64,000 bases of DNA from Prevotella melaninogenica. Lineage in GTDB: Bacteria > Bacteroidota > Bacteroidia > Bacteroidales > Bacteroidaceae. How positions within the stretch are numbered: position 1 is the stretch's first letter; each line of letters opens with the position of its first letter. The notes below the pieces were generated by a model that was given only the letters and a program-made list of their open reading frames with translations, did not search any database and was not told the DNA's origin. Positions 45,538 to 54,654 of this stretch are shown piece by piece. The position numbers were made by a program, and so were the translations under genes. The DNA is taken from the NCBI RefSeq assembly GCF_013267595.1, contig NZ_CP054010.1, forward strand, positions 558,001 to 622,000. The letters run 5' to 3'.

Positions 45538-47223
45538 ATGGAGAAGATGGAATTACAGAAGCAGGTATTGCTGTCTTATAGCGTGGTCTATCCAGACCGA
45601 CACGATAAGATAGAAGACTTGTTGGCTAATGTTCCATCAAACACTGCCATAGAATTTATTTCATATAATCTCTCAAAGAAGGTGAATCAGTTTATTGGTG
45701 AGCATGACTTCGATATTTGGGCACCATGGATAATGAAAACGCGAAATGATGTAAAGAATCCTGTTGGTCAGTATGCTCAACAATATAACCTTGGGAACTA
45801 TGCCCTTATAGATAAATATGCTATGCTTCTGCTTATTAGCAGACTTTTGACTTGTTATAATGGGAGAAATGAAGAATTGACAGAGGATAACTTGTCGAAC
45901 CTGTTCTTGGCATATATGCTCTGTTGCGATGAACGTCTGGCAATGAATGAGAAGCTACCTAACAACAATATGAAGGCAGAAGAGTTTGTAGAGTCTTATA
46001 TGCCAGATTGCTTGAAGAGTAATAATATTGAAGCACCAAGAGATTATAGGCTGTTAATGATAAAGTGCTATATGCTCTTGATAGAATTCCCAAAGTTTAA
46101 CACTCGGTTTGCACAATATGTTGATGAATTCTGCAAGGAAAGGGATATACCCAGTGCCAAGTATTATTTAGATAAAATCTTCTTGACTTTTCTGGAAATG
46201 GGAGAAAAGGATTTCTCCAATTGCAAAATGGCCATTGGTGAGAATCTTAAGGATACTTGTCGTTTCTATGATTCGTTGACATTAAATCCATCGCATTATA
46301 AACATGATATGGATTTTCTGATGATGAAGGAAAAGCCTCTAATTAAGACGGGGCCTAATATCTACAACTTCATGTTTATGAAAATGTTTCTGGATAAAGC
46401 ATATACAGGACTTCTTTTTGATATGAAGGACGCTTTAGTTAAGAGGGGAGTGTTGGATCGCACAATGGGTTATGCTAATCTTCGGTCGTTTTTAGGTGAG
46501 GAGTTCTCGGAACGCTTCCTCTTTTATTCCTTGATGAAAAAATGTTTTGGTTTGAATTATGTGAGTTATAGTGGAGAAGAACTGGAAAAGGCTCTGGGAA
46601 AGGGAATGCCAGACTATTATCTGAGACATCGAAATAGGATATTCGTATTTGAATGTAAGGATGTTCAGATGGCTGCAAAAAAGAAATTAAGTGGTGATTA
46701 TGAGACGATAAAGAAAGCAATTTTTGAGAAGTATGTCGCAAATTCCAAGGGGCATGCGAAAGGGGTTGGGCAGTTGGCAAATGTGATTGTCGAAAAGTTA
46801 CCAAGTATATTGAGAGAAGTTGATAAGTCGGCTCCCAATAGTGTGATATTTGTCTACCCCGTAATAGTATACTTCGATGATTGTTTTGATGTGGAAGGCC
46901 CGAACTATTTGCTAAATAAAGAGTTTCAACGAATCATTAGTGAAAAGAGAGTTACAGCAGATTACGAAGTGAAGGATGTAGTGATGGTGAATATTGAGCA
47001 GTTGATGAGAATAGAAAAATTCTTTGCTGCCGAGAAGTTGGATTTGGCTTATCTAATAAATAGCTATATTGAGTATAAGGAAGAGTTTGAATTAAATCAA
47101 GTGTTTCCTTTCAATAAATACATATTTCAAGAAGCGAGAAAGGTTGGGTATGAGTTGAAAAAGATACGTGGGTTTGATGAAGTTTTTGAGAATTTGGAGA
47201 TGTTGGATAGGAAAAGGCTATGA
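45538..47223 (+). CDS. Defence-like operon protein with PD-(D/E)xK nuclease domain
   Basis: 561 residues from the ATG at 45538, preceded by AAAGGG; an in-frame ATG at 45517 overlaps the upstream gene. The N-terminal 310 residues are helical and unrecognised. Residues about 315-430 form a typical PD-(D/E)xK core: FLGEEFSERF helix with Glu, MPDYYL with Asp359, VFECKDV with Glu372 and Lys374, and KGVGQLANVI with a helix Gln. Asp and Glu are 12 residues apart, as in the preceding gene. A decayed copy of just this core, with the Glu replaced, lies at 38628-38933. It is the last gene before the island border. Confidence 0.7.
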   Translation: MEKMELQKQVLLSYSVVYPDRHDKIEDLLANVPSNTAIEFISYNLSKKVNQFIGEHDFDIWAPWIMKTRNDVKNPVGQYAQQYNLGNYALIDKYAMLLLISRLLTCYNGRNEELTEDNLSNLFLAYMLCCDERLAMNEKLPNNNMKAEEFVESYMPDCLKSNNIEAPRDYRLLMIKCYMLLIEFPKFNTRFAQYVDEFCKERDIPSAKYYLDKIFLTFLEMGEKDFSNCKMAIGENLKDTCRFYDSLTLNPSHYKHDMDFLMMKEKPLIKTGPNIYNFMFMKMFLDKAYTGLLFDMKDALVKRGVLDRTMGYANLRSFLGEEFSERFLFYSLMKKCFGLNYVSYSGEELEKALGKGMPDYYLRHRNRIFVFECKDVQMAAKKKLSGDYETIKKAIFEKYVANSKGHAKGVGQLANVIVEKLPSILREVDKSAPNSVIFVYPVIVYFDDCFDVEGPNYLLNKEFQRIISEKRVTADYEVKDVVMVNIEQLMRIEKFFAAEKLDLAYLINSYIEYKEEFELNQVFPFNKYIFQEARKVGYELKKIRGFDEVFENLEMLDRKRL

Positions 47224-47329
47224 TGAGTGAGACTTGCTCAAAGAAAGAATATGGTCCACCACTCTTTTTTACAATTTAAGCTATACTTGTGACTAGTCAA
47301 ATAGAAAACACTCAATCTTACTTTTTTGT

Positions 47330-47394
47330 GGGTGTAATAAAGGGTGTAAATCGCATAACTTGCTGATTTACACCCTTGTTTGCGGAGAGAGAGG
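47330..47394. repeat. Right copy of 65-bp direct repeat, probable att site at tRNA-Ser
   Basis: 63 of 65 positions match 20746-20810. It contains the same 11-bp-stem hairpin and covers the last 12 nt of the tRNA-Ser gene. This is the tRNA-proximal border of the putative island. Confidence 0.75.
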
Positions 47395-47467
47395 GATTCG
47401 AACCCCCGGTACCTCTCGGTACGACGGTTTTCAAGACCGTTGTAATCGACCACTCTACCATCTCTCC
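47383..47467 (-). tRNA. tRNA-Ser (anticodon UGA)
   Basis: 85 nt on the minus strand. Acceptor stem GGAGAGA pairs with TCTCTCC, the anticodon loop CTTGAAA gives UGA, and there is a long variable arm (CGTACCGAGAGGTACC) as in serine tRNAs. The T arm is GGGGGTTCGAATCCC. CCA is not encoded. A hairpin follows the 3' end. Confidence 0.95.
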
Positions 47468-47605
47468 AGAAGGTTACTTTGTAGTCAACCTGCTTCCTTG
47501 TTGAAAGCGAGTGCAAAGGTATAGATATTTTTTGAAACTACAAAATGTATGGGGAAGGAATTTAAAAATAAAACACTTTTTAACTAAAAGCAAAGCAGTA
47601 AGATG

Positions 47606-48826
47606 CTAACTACCTGCAGCACATTGCCCAGCCACAACACCTGTTGTCCATGCTGCTTGAAGATTAAAACCACCAGTAATAGCATCAATGTCTAACACCT
47701 CACCCGCAAAGAAAAGATTTGGACAAACCTTACTTTCAAGTGTTTGAGAGTTAACAGAGCTAAGACTCACACCACCACACGTCACAAACTCTTCACGAAA
47801 GGCACCTTTACCAGCAATGGTGTATTGATCATTGACCAATGTTTCAATCATTCTGTTTAGTGTTTTACGTCCAATCTCAGCCCATGGTTTCACAGCATCT
47901 ATGCCAAGTTTACTTAGTATATAGAGCCACAGACGACTCGGCAAGCCAAATGGATGTAAGGTAGCAACCTGCTTACGTGGGTTAGCAGTTTGCAACTTTA
48001 GAAGATTCTCCTCCACTTCTTGCCGTGTTAGTTTGCCAATCCAGCTGATTGCAAGCGGTGCTTTATAATCATTTTCAGCAAGCAGACGAGCCGCATAGGA
48101 GGAAAGTTTCAAGGCAGCAGGACCACTTACGCCCCAATGTGTCACCAACAATGGACCCTTCGCACGCAGTTTTGTTCCAGGAATAGTCGTCACAACAGGA
48201 TCAACAACCGTTCCCATAAGGTCGCAAAAAGCACGATCTTTTATATTAAAGGTGAAAAGTGAAGGTACAGGAGCCTCAATTTCATGTCCAAGCTGGGCAA
48301 GGTATTGTAAGCCACGTCCATTGGGTGAGCCTCCAGTTGTTATAATAGTACGATGAAACACACGATGTGTACCATTCTCAAACTCCAGTTTTAATCTCCC
48401 ATCTTCCATCTTATGGATATTCACCAAACGATGTCGACAACATATAGTCACCCCCAATTCATTAGCCTGCCGCACCAAACAATTAATAATGGCATGAGAA
48501 TCTTGCGCCTTCGGAAAAACACATTCATCTTCTTGCGTTACCAATGGTACACCATGTTGCTCAAACCATCTATAAGTATCTTCATGGCTAAACGTCTTCA
48601 TTAACCGTTTCATGAGTTTATGCCCACGTGGGTAAGCCTGCTTCATGTCCGTAATGGCTGCAAAGCTATTTGTAACATTACAACGTCCACCTCCGGTTAT
48701 TTCAACTTTAGCCAACACCTTCTGTGCACGTTCAAAGATTGTCACCTTACTTGAAGGGTTTGTTCTACGAGCCATGATAGCAGCCATGAACCCTGCTGCT
48801 CCTCCGCCAATGATAGCTATATCCAT
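47606..48826 (-). CDS. HI0933-like flavoprotein (YhiN/aminoacetone oxidase family)
   Basis: 406 residues. Dinucleotide-binding motif IIGGGAAGFMAA at 5-16, the family phrase EITGGGRCNVTNS near 45-57, TTGGSPNGRGLQYLAQLGH near 165, and a C-terminal FAGEVLDIDAITGGFNLQAAWTTG that closes the FAD site. Cytoplasmic, predicted FAD-dependent oxidoreductase; the physiological substrate of this family is not settled. The ATG at 48824-48826 gives a start directly at the FAD motif. It stands alone next to the tRNA and is likely core. Confidence 0.9.
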   Translation of the reverse strand: MDIAIIGGGAAGFMAAIMARRTNPSSKVTIFERAQKVLAKVEITGGGRCNVTNSFAAITDMKQAYPRGHKLMKRLMKTFSHEDTYRWFEQHGVPLVTQEDECVFPKAQDSHAIINCLVRQANELGVTICCRHRLVNIHKMEDGRLKLEFENGTHRVFHRTIITTGGSPNGRGLQYLAQLGHEIEAPVPSLFTFNIKDRAFCDLMGTVVDPVVTTIPGTKLRAKGPLLVTHWGVSGPAALKLSSYAARLLAENDYKAPLAISWIGKLTRQEVEENLLKLQTANPRKQVATLHPFGLPSRLWLYILSKLGIDAVKPWAEIGRKTLNRMIETLVNDQYTIAGKGAFREEFVTCGGVSLSSVNSQTLESKVCPNLFFAGEVLDIDAITGGFNLQAAWTTGVVAGQCAAGS

Positions 48827-48919
48827 TCGTTAAAAACTAATACTTAGGTCCTGACAGACGCCGACCTTTGTTGTGTGATACATTTAATGTGTAGTGATTA
48901 CCATTCTACGAGCAACCCT

Positions 48920-49435
48920 TTAATCTCCGGTTGGCGTAGCAGATGAATGCACCTTCTTTCGTTTACCACTGAACTCAGAGAAATCAACACGGATAATCTC
49001 AACGCGATGAAAACTCATGTGAGCATATTTATCGCCAAGCTCTTTGAAGTCAGGTGACAACTTGTCTATCAATAGATGCAGTGCATGCATCTTCTCTTCC
49101 TCAGAAAGATGAATATGTGCCTCACCGAAGAAGATAGCGCTCTCGTACTCTGTGGTAAAATTGCGTGGCAACAAGTTTACTTTACCAATGACACAGAGCG
49201 AAACCTTTGGATTCTGCTCAATAGCCACCAACTTACGTCCTTCAGGTGCACAATGGATATAGATACTATTCTTGTCGTCCCAAACAAAGTTTACAGGAAT
49301 ACCATATCCCATATCTTCTGAGACCATACTCAAAACCCCGTATTCTCCATCTCGCAGAAGTTCTATAGCTCTTTCCTCATCCATCAGACGATCTTGTCTG
49401 CGTACGCGGTCATTAACATATTTCATATCGTACAT
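48920..49435 (-). CDS. Pyridoxamine 5'-phosphate oxidase-like protein (NimA-like)
   Basis: 171 residues (168 if the ATG at 49426 is used). The split beta-barrel family signature is visible in ELLRDGEYGVLSMVSEDMGYGIPVNFVWD, with IYIHCAPEGRKLVAIEQNPKVSLCVIG following and a FHRVEIIRVDFSEFSGKRK end. Such proteins bind FMN; some relatives reduce 5-nitroimidazoles, but resistance cannot be inferred here. The upstream leader holds a promoter and a terminator-like hairpin, so expression may be attenuated. Confidence 0.8.
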   Translation of the reverse strand: MYDMKYVNDRVRRQDRLMDEERAIELLRDGEYGVLSMVSEDMGYGIPVNFVWDDKNSIYIHCAPEGRKLVAIEQNPKVSLCVIGKVNLLPRNFTTEYESAIFFGEAHIHLSEEEKMHALHLLIDKLSPDFKELGDKYAHMSFHRVEIIRVDFSEFSGKRKKVHSSATPTGD

Positions 49436-49530
49436 AATTAATATAAAAATGATTAGTTGAAACTGTGAATTATCTGTTATGAGTTAATCTTACCAATAAA
49501 AGAAATCTTTGTATAAGACTTCCACTATAT

Positions 49531-49567
49531 ACAAAAAAGACCTTGGCTGATTCACATCACCCAAGGT
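49531..49567 (-). terminator. Terminator-like hairpin in the leader of the NimA-like gene
   Basis: Minus strand: ACCTTGG, a 14-nt loop, CCAAGGT, then CTTTTTTG. It lies about 40 nt after the predicted transcription start and 96 nt before the start codon. It could be an attenuator or the end of a small RNA. Confidence 0.6.
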
Positions 49568-49608
49568 TTAAATACTAAAACTAAATTAACCACTAAAAAA
49601 ACTTGATG

Positions 49609-49616
49609 CAAAGATA
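49609..49616 (-). promoter_or_regulatory. Predicted promoter upstream of the hairpin leader
   Basis: Minus-strand TATCTTTG fits TAnnTTTG. The transcript from here meets the hairpin at 49531-49567 before reaching the gene. Confidence 0.55.
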
Positions 49617-50082
49617 CACGTTTTTTTATTAATAACCAAATTTTTAGAGAAATATTTTTTATTATTAAAAACACTATTAACCTTTATTGTTGATTTTTCG
49701 GATGGTCATAACTATAAAATTAAGATTATTATTACATGGATAATACGTATCAATCCCTTCCCTATAATAGCCTTTAACATTTCTATTATCGTAATTTATT
49801 ACGTAAAAAATAAGGTTAAAAAAACTTTAGCGCATAAATTACTTCACACGAGTCAGCATCTTGCTTATATAATTAACCTCTATCATTTTACAAACTCATA
49901 GCAAGATTATTCTGCTCACCTTCCTTATCCTTACCCCCAAACATAATGATTCTCATAACGTTAAAACTAATTATTCAGACTCTGAAAAATTATTACACAA
50001 CGCCAAGTAAAAACCTCGAAACAAAGCCAAAAAACAGATATATGAACCAAGTTTGTAACCTCCACGAAACCAATCAGTTACA
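49617..50082. other. AT-rich intergenic region without genes
   Basis: Very AT-rich, with many stops in all frames. No RNA gene or coding region recognised. It separates the NimA-like leader from the 22-nt array and pflA. Confidence 0.5.
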
Positions 50083-50192
50083 AAAATGCGTTTTAAAAGG
50101 TGCTTAATTGGACTCCAAAAGGGCGTTAGTAAGACATCAAAAGAGCACCTATTGGAAGCTAATTAAGGCTTAATTCGAATGCAATTAAGCCT
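50083..50192 (-). repeat. 22-nt periodic array, AT-rich family, copy 3
   Basis: On the minus strand the units occupy 50171-50192, 50149-50170, 50127-50148, 50105-50126 and 50083-50104. Unit starts in reading order are AGGCTTAATTG, AGCCTTAATTA, GTGCTCTTTTG, ACGCCCTTTTG and AGCACCTTTTA. The 22-nt period is exact. It lies between the end of pflA and the NimA-like gene. Confidence 0.8.
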
Positions 50193-50260
50193 TAATTAAA
50201 AAGTGATAGAGGAAAAATATTTACACCGAACGATTTTAAAAGACTTTCTAACAGCCCCAA

Positions 50261-50989
50261 TTATCTCTCCTCTGTCAATATCTTTCGCGCATGAAGAACA
50301 CTTTCCTCCGTAGGCGATTCTACATCTGTGAGTGCATAAGGAATACCTAACTGTTCCCATTTATAGACACCTAACGAATGATAAGGCAGAATCTCCACTC
50401 GCTCAACATTGCTTAAAGTATCTATGAAAGCACGAAGTTTAGAGAGAGATTCATCATCATCATTAATACCAGGAATCAAGACATGTCTTATCCATACAGG
50501 TTTCCCGATGTCAGAGAGATAGCGAGCACAGTCGAGGATATTCTCGTTTTTCCAACCAGTCAATTGCTTATGGGCATCGCTATCAATATGCTTTATGTCC
50601 AACAATACCAAGTCTGTATATTTCATTAACTCCTCAAAAGCAGAGAAGCTACTCGACTCCCGATTGAAAGGTTGGGCTGAAGTATCAAGGCAGGTATTGA
50701 TTCCTAAAGCCTTAGCTTTACGGAACAGTTCCGTAAGAGGTTGTATCTGCAACAGAGCCTCACCCCCACTCACGGTGATACCACCTTTCGTTCCCCAATA
50801 ACTCCGATAACGTTGGGCTTGGGACAAGACATCATCAACAGAGCGGAGGTTTCCCCCCGCCCTGTCCCATGTGTCTGGATTATGACAGTACTGGCATCGC
50901 ATAGCACAACCCTTAAGGAAGATAACGAAACGAATACCAGGCCCATCAACCGACCCGAACGACTCTACAGAGTGTACCCGTAGCATCAT
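50261..50989 (-). CDS. pflA: Pyruvate formate-lyase activating enzyme
   Basis: 242 residues from the ATG at 50989 (MMLRVHSVESFGSVDGPGIRF), the usual family start and length; in-frame ATGs at 51049 and 51070 would extend it into the end of pflB. The radical-SAM cluster motif CAMRCQYC is followed by HNPDTWD and the glycine-rich GGITVSGGEALLQ. The enzyme uses a 4Fe-4S cluster and S-adenosylmethionine to form the glycyl radical on PflB. It lies directly downstream of pflB on the same strand. Confidence 0.92.
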   Translation of the reverse strand: MMLRVHSVESFGSVDGPGIRFVIFLKGCAMRCQYCHNPDTWDRAGGNLRSVDDVLSQAQRYRSYWGTKGGITVSGGEALLQIQPLTELFRKAKALGINTCLDTSAQPFNRESSSFSAFEELMKYTDLVLLDIKHIDSDAHKQLTGWKNENILDCARYLSDIGKPVWIRHVLIPGINDDDESLSKLRAFIDTLSNVERVEILPYHSLGVYKWEQLGIPYALTDVESPTEESVLHARKILTEER

Positions 50990-51035
50990 TTCGGAAGTCG
51001 GCGAATCCGATAAGTTGTTATGTTGATTATTCACT

Positions 51036-53282
51036 TTACATTGAACCATGCGCACGACGTGCAATAACATCCATCTGCTGTTCGCGTGTAAGGTCGATGA
51101 ACTTCACAGCGTAACCGCTCACACGGATGGTGAAGTTTGCATACTCTTCCTTCTCTGGATGTTCCATACAGTCAATCAGTTTGTCTACACCAAAGACATT
51201 CACATTCAAGTGGTGTGCACCACGGTCGAAGTAGCCATCCATTACACCAACAAGCGTACTGATACGCTCCTCATCATTGTGACCAAGAGCATCTGGGCTA
51301 ATTGTCTGTGTGTTAGAGATACCGTCAAGCGCATACTCGTATGGAAGCTTAGCTGTTGAGTTCAACGATGCCAACAAACCATTCTGCTCTGCTCCATAAG
51401 ATGGGTTTGCACCAGGAGCGAGCGGTGCACCAGCTGGACGACCATCAGGCATATTACCTGTAAACTTACCATATACCACGTTTGAAGTGATGGTAAGAAT
51501 ACTTGTTGTAGGCTCTGAATTGCGATAAGTATGGTGCTTGCGAATCATATTCATAAAGGTCTTCAACAACCATACAGCAATATCATCAGCACGATCATCG
51601 TCGTTACCATAACGTGGGAAGTCGCCTTCTGTCTTGAACTCGATAGGAAAACCAGTCTCATCACGTATGATATTAACCTTTGCATACTTGATAGCAGAGA
51701 TAGAGTCAACCACATGACTGAAACCAGCGATACCCGTTGCGAAAGTACGACGTACGTCCGTATCAATGAGTGCAAGCTCAGCAGCCTCATAGAAGTACTT
51801 ATCGTGCATATAGTGAATGAGGTTCAATGTGTTTACATAGACACCAGCCAACCACTCCATCATATCCATGAAGCGAGGCATAAACTCATCATATGTTACG
51901 ACATCACCCTCTATTGGACGATAAGCAGGTCCACACTGCTCACGTGTCTTGCTGTCAACGCCACCGCTGATGGCATAGGTAAGACATTTAGCGAGGTTTG
52001 CACGTGCACCAAAGAACTGCATCTCCTTACCCGTCTGTGTTGCAGATACGCAGCAGCAGATTGAATAGTCATCGCCCCAGATTGGTCGCATCACGTCATC
52101 ATTCTCATACTGAATAGAGCTTGTAGAGATAGAAATCTTCGCAGCATAGTCCTTGAAGTGCTTTGGAAGACGTGAGCTATAGAGCACAGTGAGGTTAGGT
52201 TCTGGTGAAGGACCCATGTTCTCAAGTGTATGGAGGAAACGGAAGTCGGTCTTTGTTACCATTGAACGACCATCCATACCCAATCCCGCAACTTCGAGGG
52301 TAGCCCATACAGGGTCACCAGAGAAGAGCTGGTTGTATGAAGGGATACGTGCAAACTTAACCATACGGAACTTCATAACCAAGTGGTCGATGAGTTCCTG
52401 TGCCTCAGCCTCCGTAAGTGTGCCTTCCTTGAAGTCACGCTGAATGTAGATATCGAGGAAAGTTGAGATACGACCAACTGACATCGCAGCACCGTTCTGT
52501 GTCTTAATAGCTGACAGATAACCAAAGTAAAGCCACTGTACAGCCTCACGTGCGTTGTTTGCAGGTTCAGAGATATCATAGCCATAGATGGCTGCCATCT
52601 CTTTCATCTCCTTCAAAGCCTTAATCTGCATAGAGATTTCCTCACGCAAACGGATAACCTCTTCGGTCATAGTACCGTCACCACAGTTGCGGAAATCCTT
52701 TACTTTTTCGTTGATAAGGAAGTCTACACCATAGAGTGCAACACGACGATAGTCACCCACGATACGACCACGACCATAGGTATCAGGAAGACCTGTGAGG
52801 ATATGGTTGTGTCTAACGAGTTTCATCTCGTCTGTATAAGCATCGAAGACACCCTCGTTGTGTGTCTTACAATACTTCGTGAAAATCTCATGAAGTTTCT
52901 CTGATGGCTCGTAACCATAGGTTGTACATGCCTGCTCAGCCATCTTGATACCACCATAAGGCATAAAGGCACGCTTCAAAGGCTTGTCTGTCTGCAGACC
53001 AACAACCTTCTCCAGTTCCTTAGTTCCTTCACCGATATAGCCAGGACCATATGCAGTCATACTGGATACCACCTCGGTTTCCATGTCTAAGACACCACCC
53101 TTAGCACGCTCCTGCTTCTGCAGTTCTTTGAGCATACCCCAAAGTTTTTCTGTTGCTTCTGTTGGCTTCTCAAGGAAGGAAGCATCACCATCATAACTAT
53201 CATAATTATCTTGGATAAACTGACGCATATTGACTTCATCAAGCCACTTGGTTCCAGTAAATCCTCTCCATGCTTTTTTCAT
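51036..53282 (-). CDS. pflB: Formate C-acetyltransferase (pyruvate formate-lyase)
   Basis: 748 residues. The active-site cysteine pair lies in [14 protein letters not shown] near residue 405, and the glycyl-radical site in [13 protein letters not shown], about 22 residues from the end. It converts pyruvate and CoA to acetyl-CoA and formate under anaerobic conditions, fitting a fermentative anaerobe. The full length and both radical-site motifs are present. A TATCTTTG promoter with a TTG -33 element precedes it by about 85 nt, and pflA follows. Confidence 0.96.
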   Translation of the reverse strand: MKKAWRGFTGTKWLDEVNMRQFIQDNYDSYDGDASFLEKPTEATEKLWGMLKELQKQERAKGGVLDMETEVVSSMTAYGPGYIGEGTKELEKVVGLQTDKPLKRAFMPYGGIKMAEQACTTYGYEPSEKLHEIFTKYCKTHNEGVFDAYTDEMKLVRHNHILTGLPDTYGRGRIVGDYRRVALYGVDFLINEKVKDFRNCGDGTMTEEVIRLREEISMQIKALKEMKEMAAIYGYDISEPANNAREAVQWLYFGYLSAIKTQNGAAMSVGRISTFLDIYIQRDFKEGTLTEAEAQELIDHLVMKFRMVKFARIPSYNQLFSGDPVWATLEVAGLGMDGRSMVTKTDFRFLHTLENMGPSPEPNLTVLYSSRLPKHFKDYAAKISISTSSIQYENDDVMRPIWGDDYSICCCVSATQTGKEMQFFGARANLAKCLTYAISGGVDSKTREQCGPAYRPIEGDVVTYDEFMPRFMDMMEWLAGVYVNTLNLIHYMHDKYFYEAAELALIDTDVRRTFATGIAGFSHVVDSISAIKYAKVNIIRDETGFPIEFKTEGDFPRYGNDDDRADDIAVWLLKTFMNMIRKHHTYRNSEPTTSILTITSNVVYGKFTGNMPDGRPAGAPLAPGANPSYGAEQNGLLASLNSTAKLPYEYALDGISNTQTISPDALGHNDEERISTLVGVMDGYFDRGAHHLNVNVFGVDKLIDCMEHPEKEEYANFTIRVSGYAVKFIDLTREQQMDVIARRAHGSM

Positions 53283-53368
53283 GACTGTTTATTTGTTATT
53301 ATGTGAAACGTTTTAATTAATATGCTTGTTAATTGTTATACTGATTGAGCATTACTAATTACCGAGGA

Positions 53369-53398
53369 CAAAGATAGACAATAAAAACGTAATATCAA
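53369..53398 (-). promoter_or_regulatory. Promoter of pflBA
   Basis: On the minus strand TTG (53396-53398) is 19 nt from TATCTTTG (53369-53376), matching the Bacteroidota -33/-7 pattern. Leader of about 80 nt. Confidence 0.6.
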
Positions 53399-53608
53399 GT
53401 ATTTAGAGATACTTATATTTAAAATATGCATATAAATACCTATAAATAGTGAGAAGAAATCTACTCTTGCAAATATTCCAAACTTATAGGTATGAGATTT
53501 GATTATTGATAAGGCTAAACAATAAAGGTAGAATGGTAAGTATGAAGCCTCAACACCAAGAGAGGAATGCACATTTACCATTCTACCCGACGAGAACAGC
53601 CATTGCCG

Positions 53609-53791
53609 CTAAATACATTCCGTGTCAACAGAAGACCTACGATTTACGAAGTCGGGAATCATCACAGGCATTGAACCTTGTTCAATAGAGCGTTTGGATA
53701 GCTCGGCAACGCAACACCACTCCGCTAAATCATACACATCCATATCTAAAGGCAAACCTTGTTGTAGGCATTGAGCAAGCCGTAAGTCCAT
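53609..53791 (-). pseudogene. C-terminal fragment of a GH109-like Gfo/Idh/MocA protein
   Basis: 60 codons beginning [32 protein letters not shown]. This closely resembles the C-terminal signature of Gfo/Idh/MocA-type GH109 glycosidases ([25 protein letters not shown], recalled). In full-length proteins this is preceded by some 380 residues that are absent here. The ATG is the internal Met of the motif, not a real start. The remnant of a lost core or PUL gene between pflB and the HU-like gene. Confidence 0.75.
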
Positions 53792-53825
53792 AAGTTAACC
53801 TTACGCGTTGATGATAATTGTAAAC

Positions 53826-53868
53826 AAAAAACTTGCCCCATTACACCAAGAGTGGTGACAGGGGCAAG
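53826..53868 (-). terminator. Terminator downstream of the HU-like gene
   Basis: Minus strand: CTTGCCCC pairs with GGGGCAAG, with an inner CACC/GGTG stem, followed by TTTTTTG. It lies 167 nt after the HU-like stop. Confidence 0.7.
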
Positions 53869-54034
53869 AAAACGAAAATTAAATTAATAAATTAAAAAGT
53901 ATTGCTATTGATATCACATCAAGGGCATATCTCTAAAAACATGAAAAAAATTAATTCAGAATCTTCCAAAACCGAGTTTGTTTTCAAAGTTCTTTTCAAA
54001 CAGCCACACCAAAAGCTTTCGCATTCAATGAGGG

Positions 54035-54484
54035 TTAGACGGTGTCTGGCACAGGTCCATTTTCCTCTTCTTTCTTTTCCTTTTTCTTCTTATCTTTCCC
54101 TGCCTCTTCTGTCTTTCTCACCGATTCGTAGGAATTTACAGCAAGTTCGCGCTTCAATTCTGTTCCAGGCGTGAAGACCACACGAGGCTTAATCGTCTCA
54201 GTCTTAAAAGCTTTTTCTGTTTCTGCACCTTTGCTCGACAGAGTGACACGCATCGAACCAAAATTACCCAGCTGAATGCTGAAACCATCACGGAGGTAAT
54301 GTGGTAGACAATCTATGAAGTTATACAACACGTTCGACACATCACCACGTGTCAAGGACGAACGCCCCGCAATGTCACGTGCAATATCGTCGAGCGACTT
54401 ATGCCCAAGGTTAACAGGGTTAGCATAAAACTTCACTTCCTCCCGCTTCTGCGGATTTTTCTTTGGTACTAAACGAATTTTCAT
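54035..54484 (-). CDS. HU-related DNA-binding protein
   Basis: 149 residues. The central part, with ARDIAGRSSLTRGDVSNVLYNFIDCLPHYLRDGFSIQLGNFGSMRVTL, matches the HU/IHF fold of Bacteroidota-specific HU-related proteins (TIGR01201 type). The start MKIRLVPKKNPQKREEVKFYANPVN is the common N-terminal extension of that group. A Lys/Glu-rich tail (about 125-140) follows. It probably bends DNA or helps nucleoid organisation. There is a single gene with its own terminator, and no fixed operon partner is seen. Confidence 0.88.
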   Translation of the reverse strand: MKIRLVPKKNPQKREEVKFYANPVNLGHKSLDDIARDIAGRSSLTRGDVSNVLYNFIDCLPHYLRDGFSIQLGNFGSMRVTLSSKGAETEKAFKTETIKPRVVFTPGTELKRELAVNSYESVRKTEEAGKDKKKKEKKEEENGPVPDTV

Positions 54485-54654
54485 AATTCTTCGTGTTTAA
54501 AGTTATACATTAGATTCTTATTATCATAGCATAGGGCAGCACGCCTCTGCAGCTTTCTTTGTGCATCTTCATGCTGCCCCATTCTATTTTCTTGGTTTGT
54601 TTCCTGCCTTTCATCGTCTCTTTTTTCCTCCTTTCTGCATCCTTATCCCGTCAG
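54485..54654. other. Intergenic DNA between the HU-like gene and the GC-rich array
   Basis: No gene seen. Pyrimidine-rich on the plus strand. It holds the probable promoter of the HU-like gene, although no TAnnTTTG match was found. Confidence 0.35.

Noticed and set aside
47238..47516. Minus-strand frame of 92 codons
   Set aside because: Runs through the tRNA-Ser gene and the att hairpin; chance frame.
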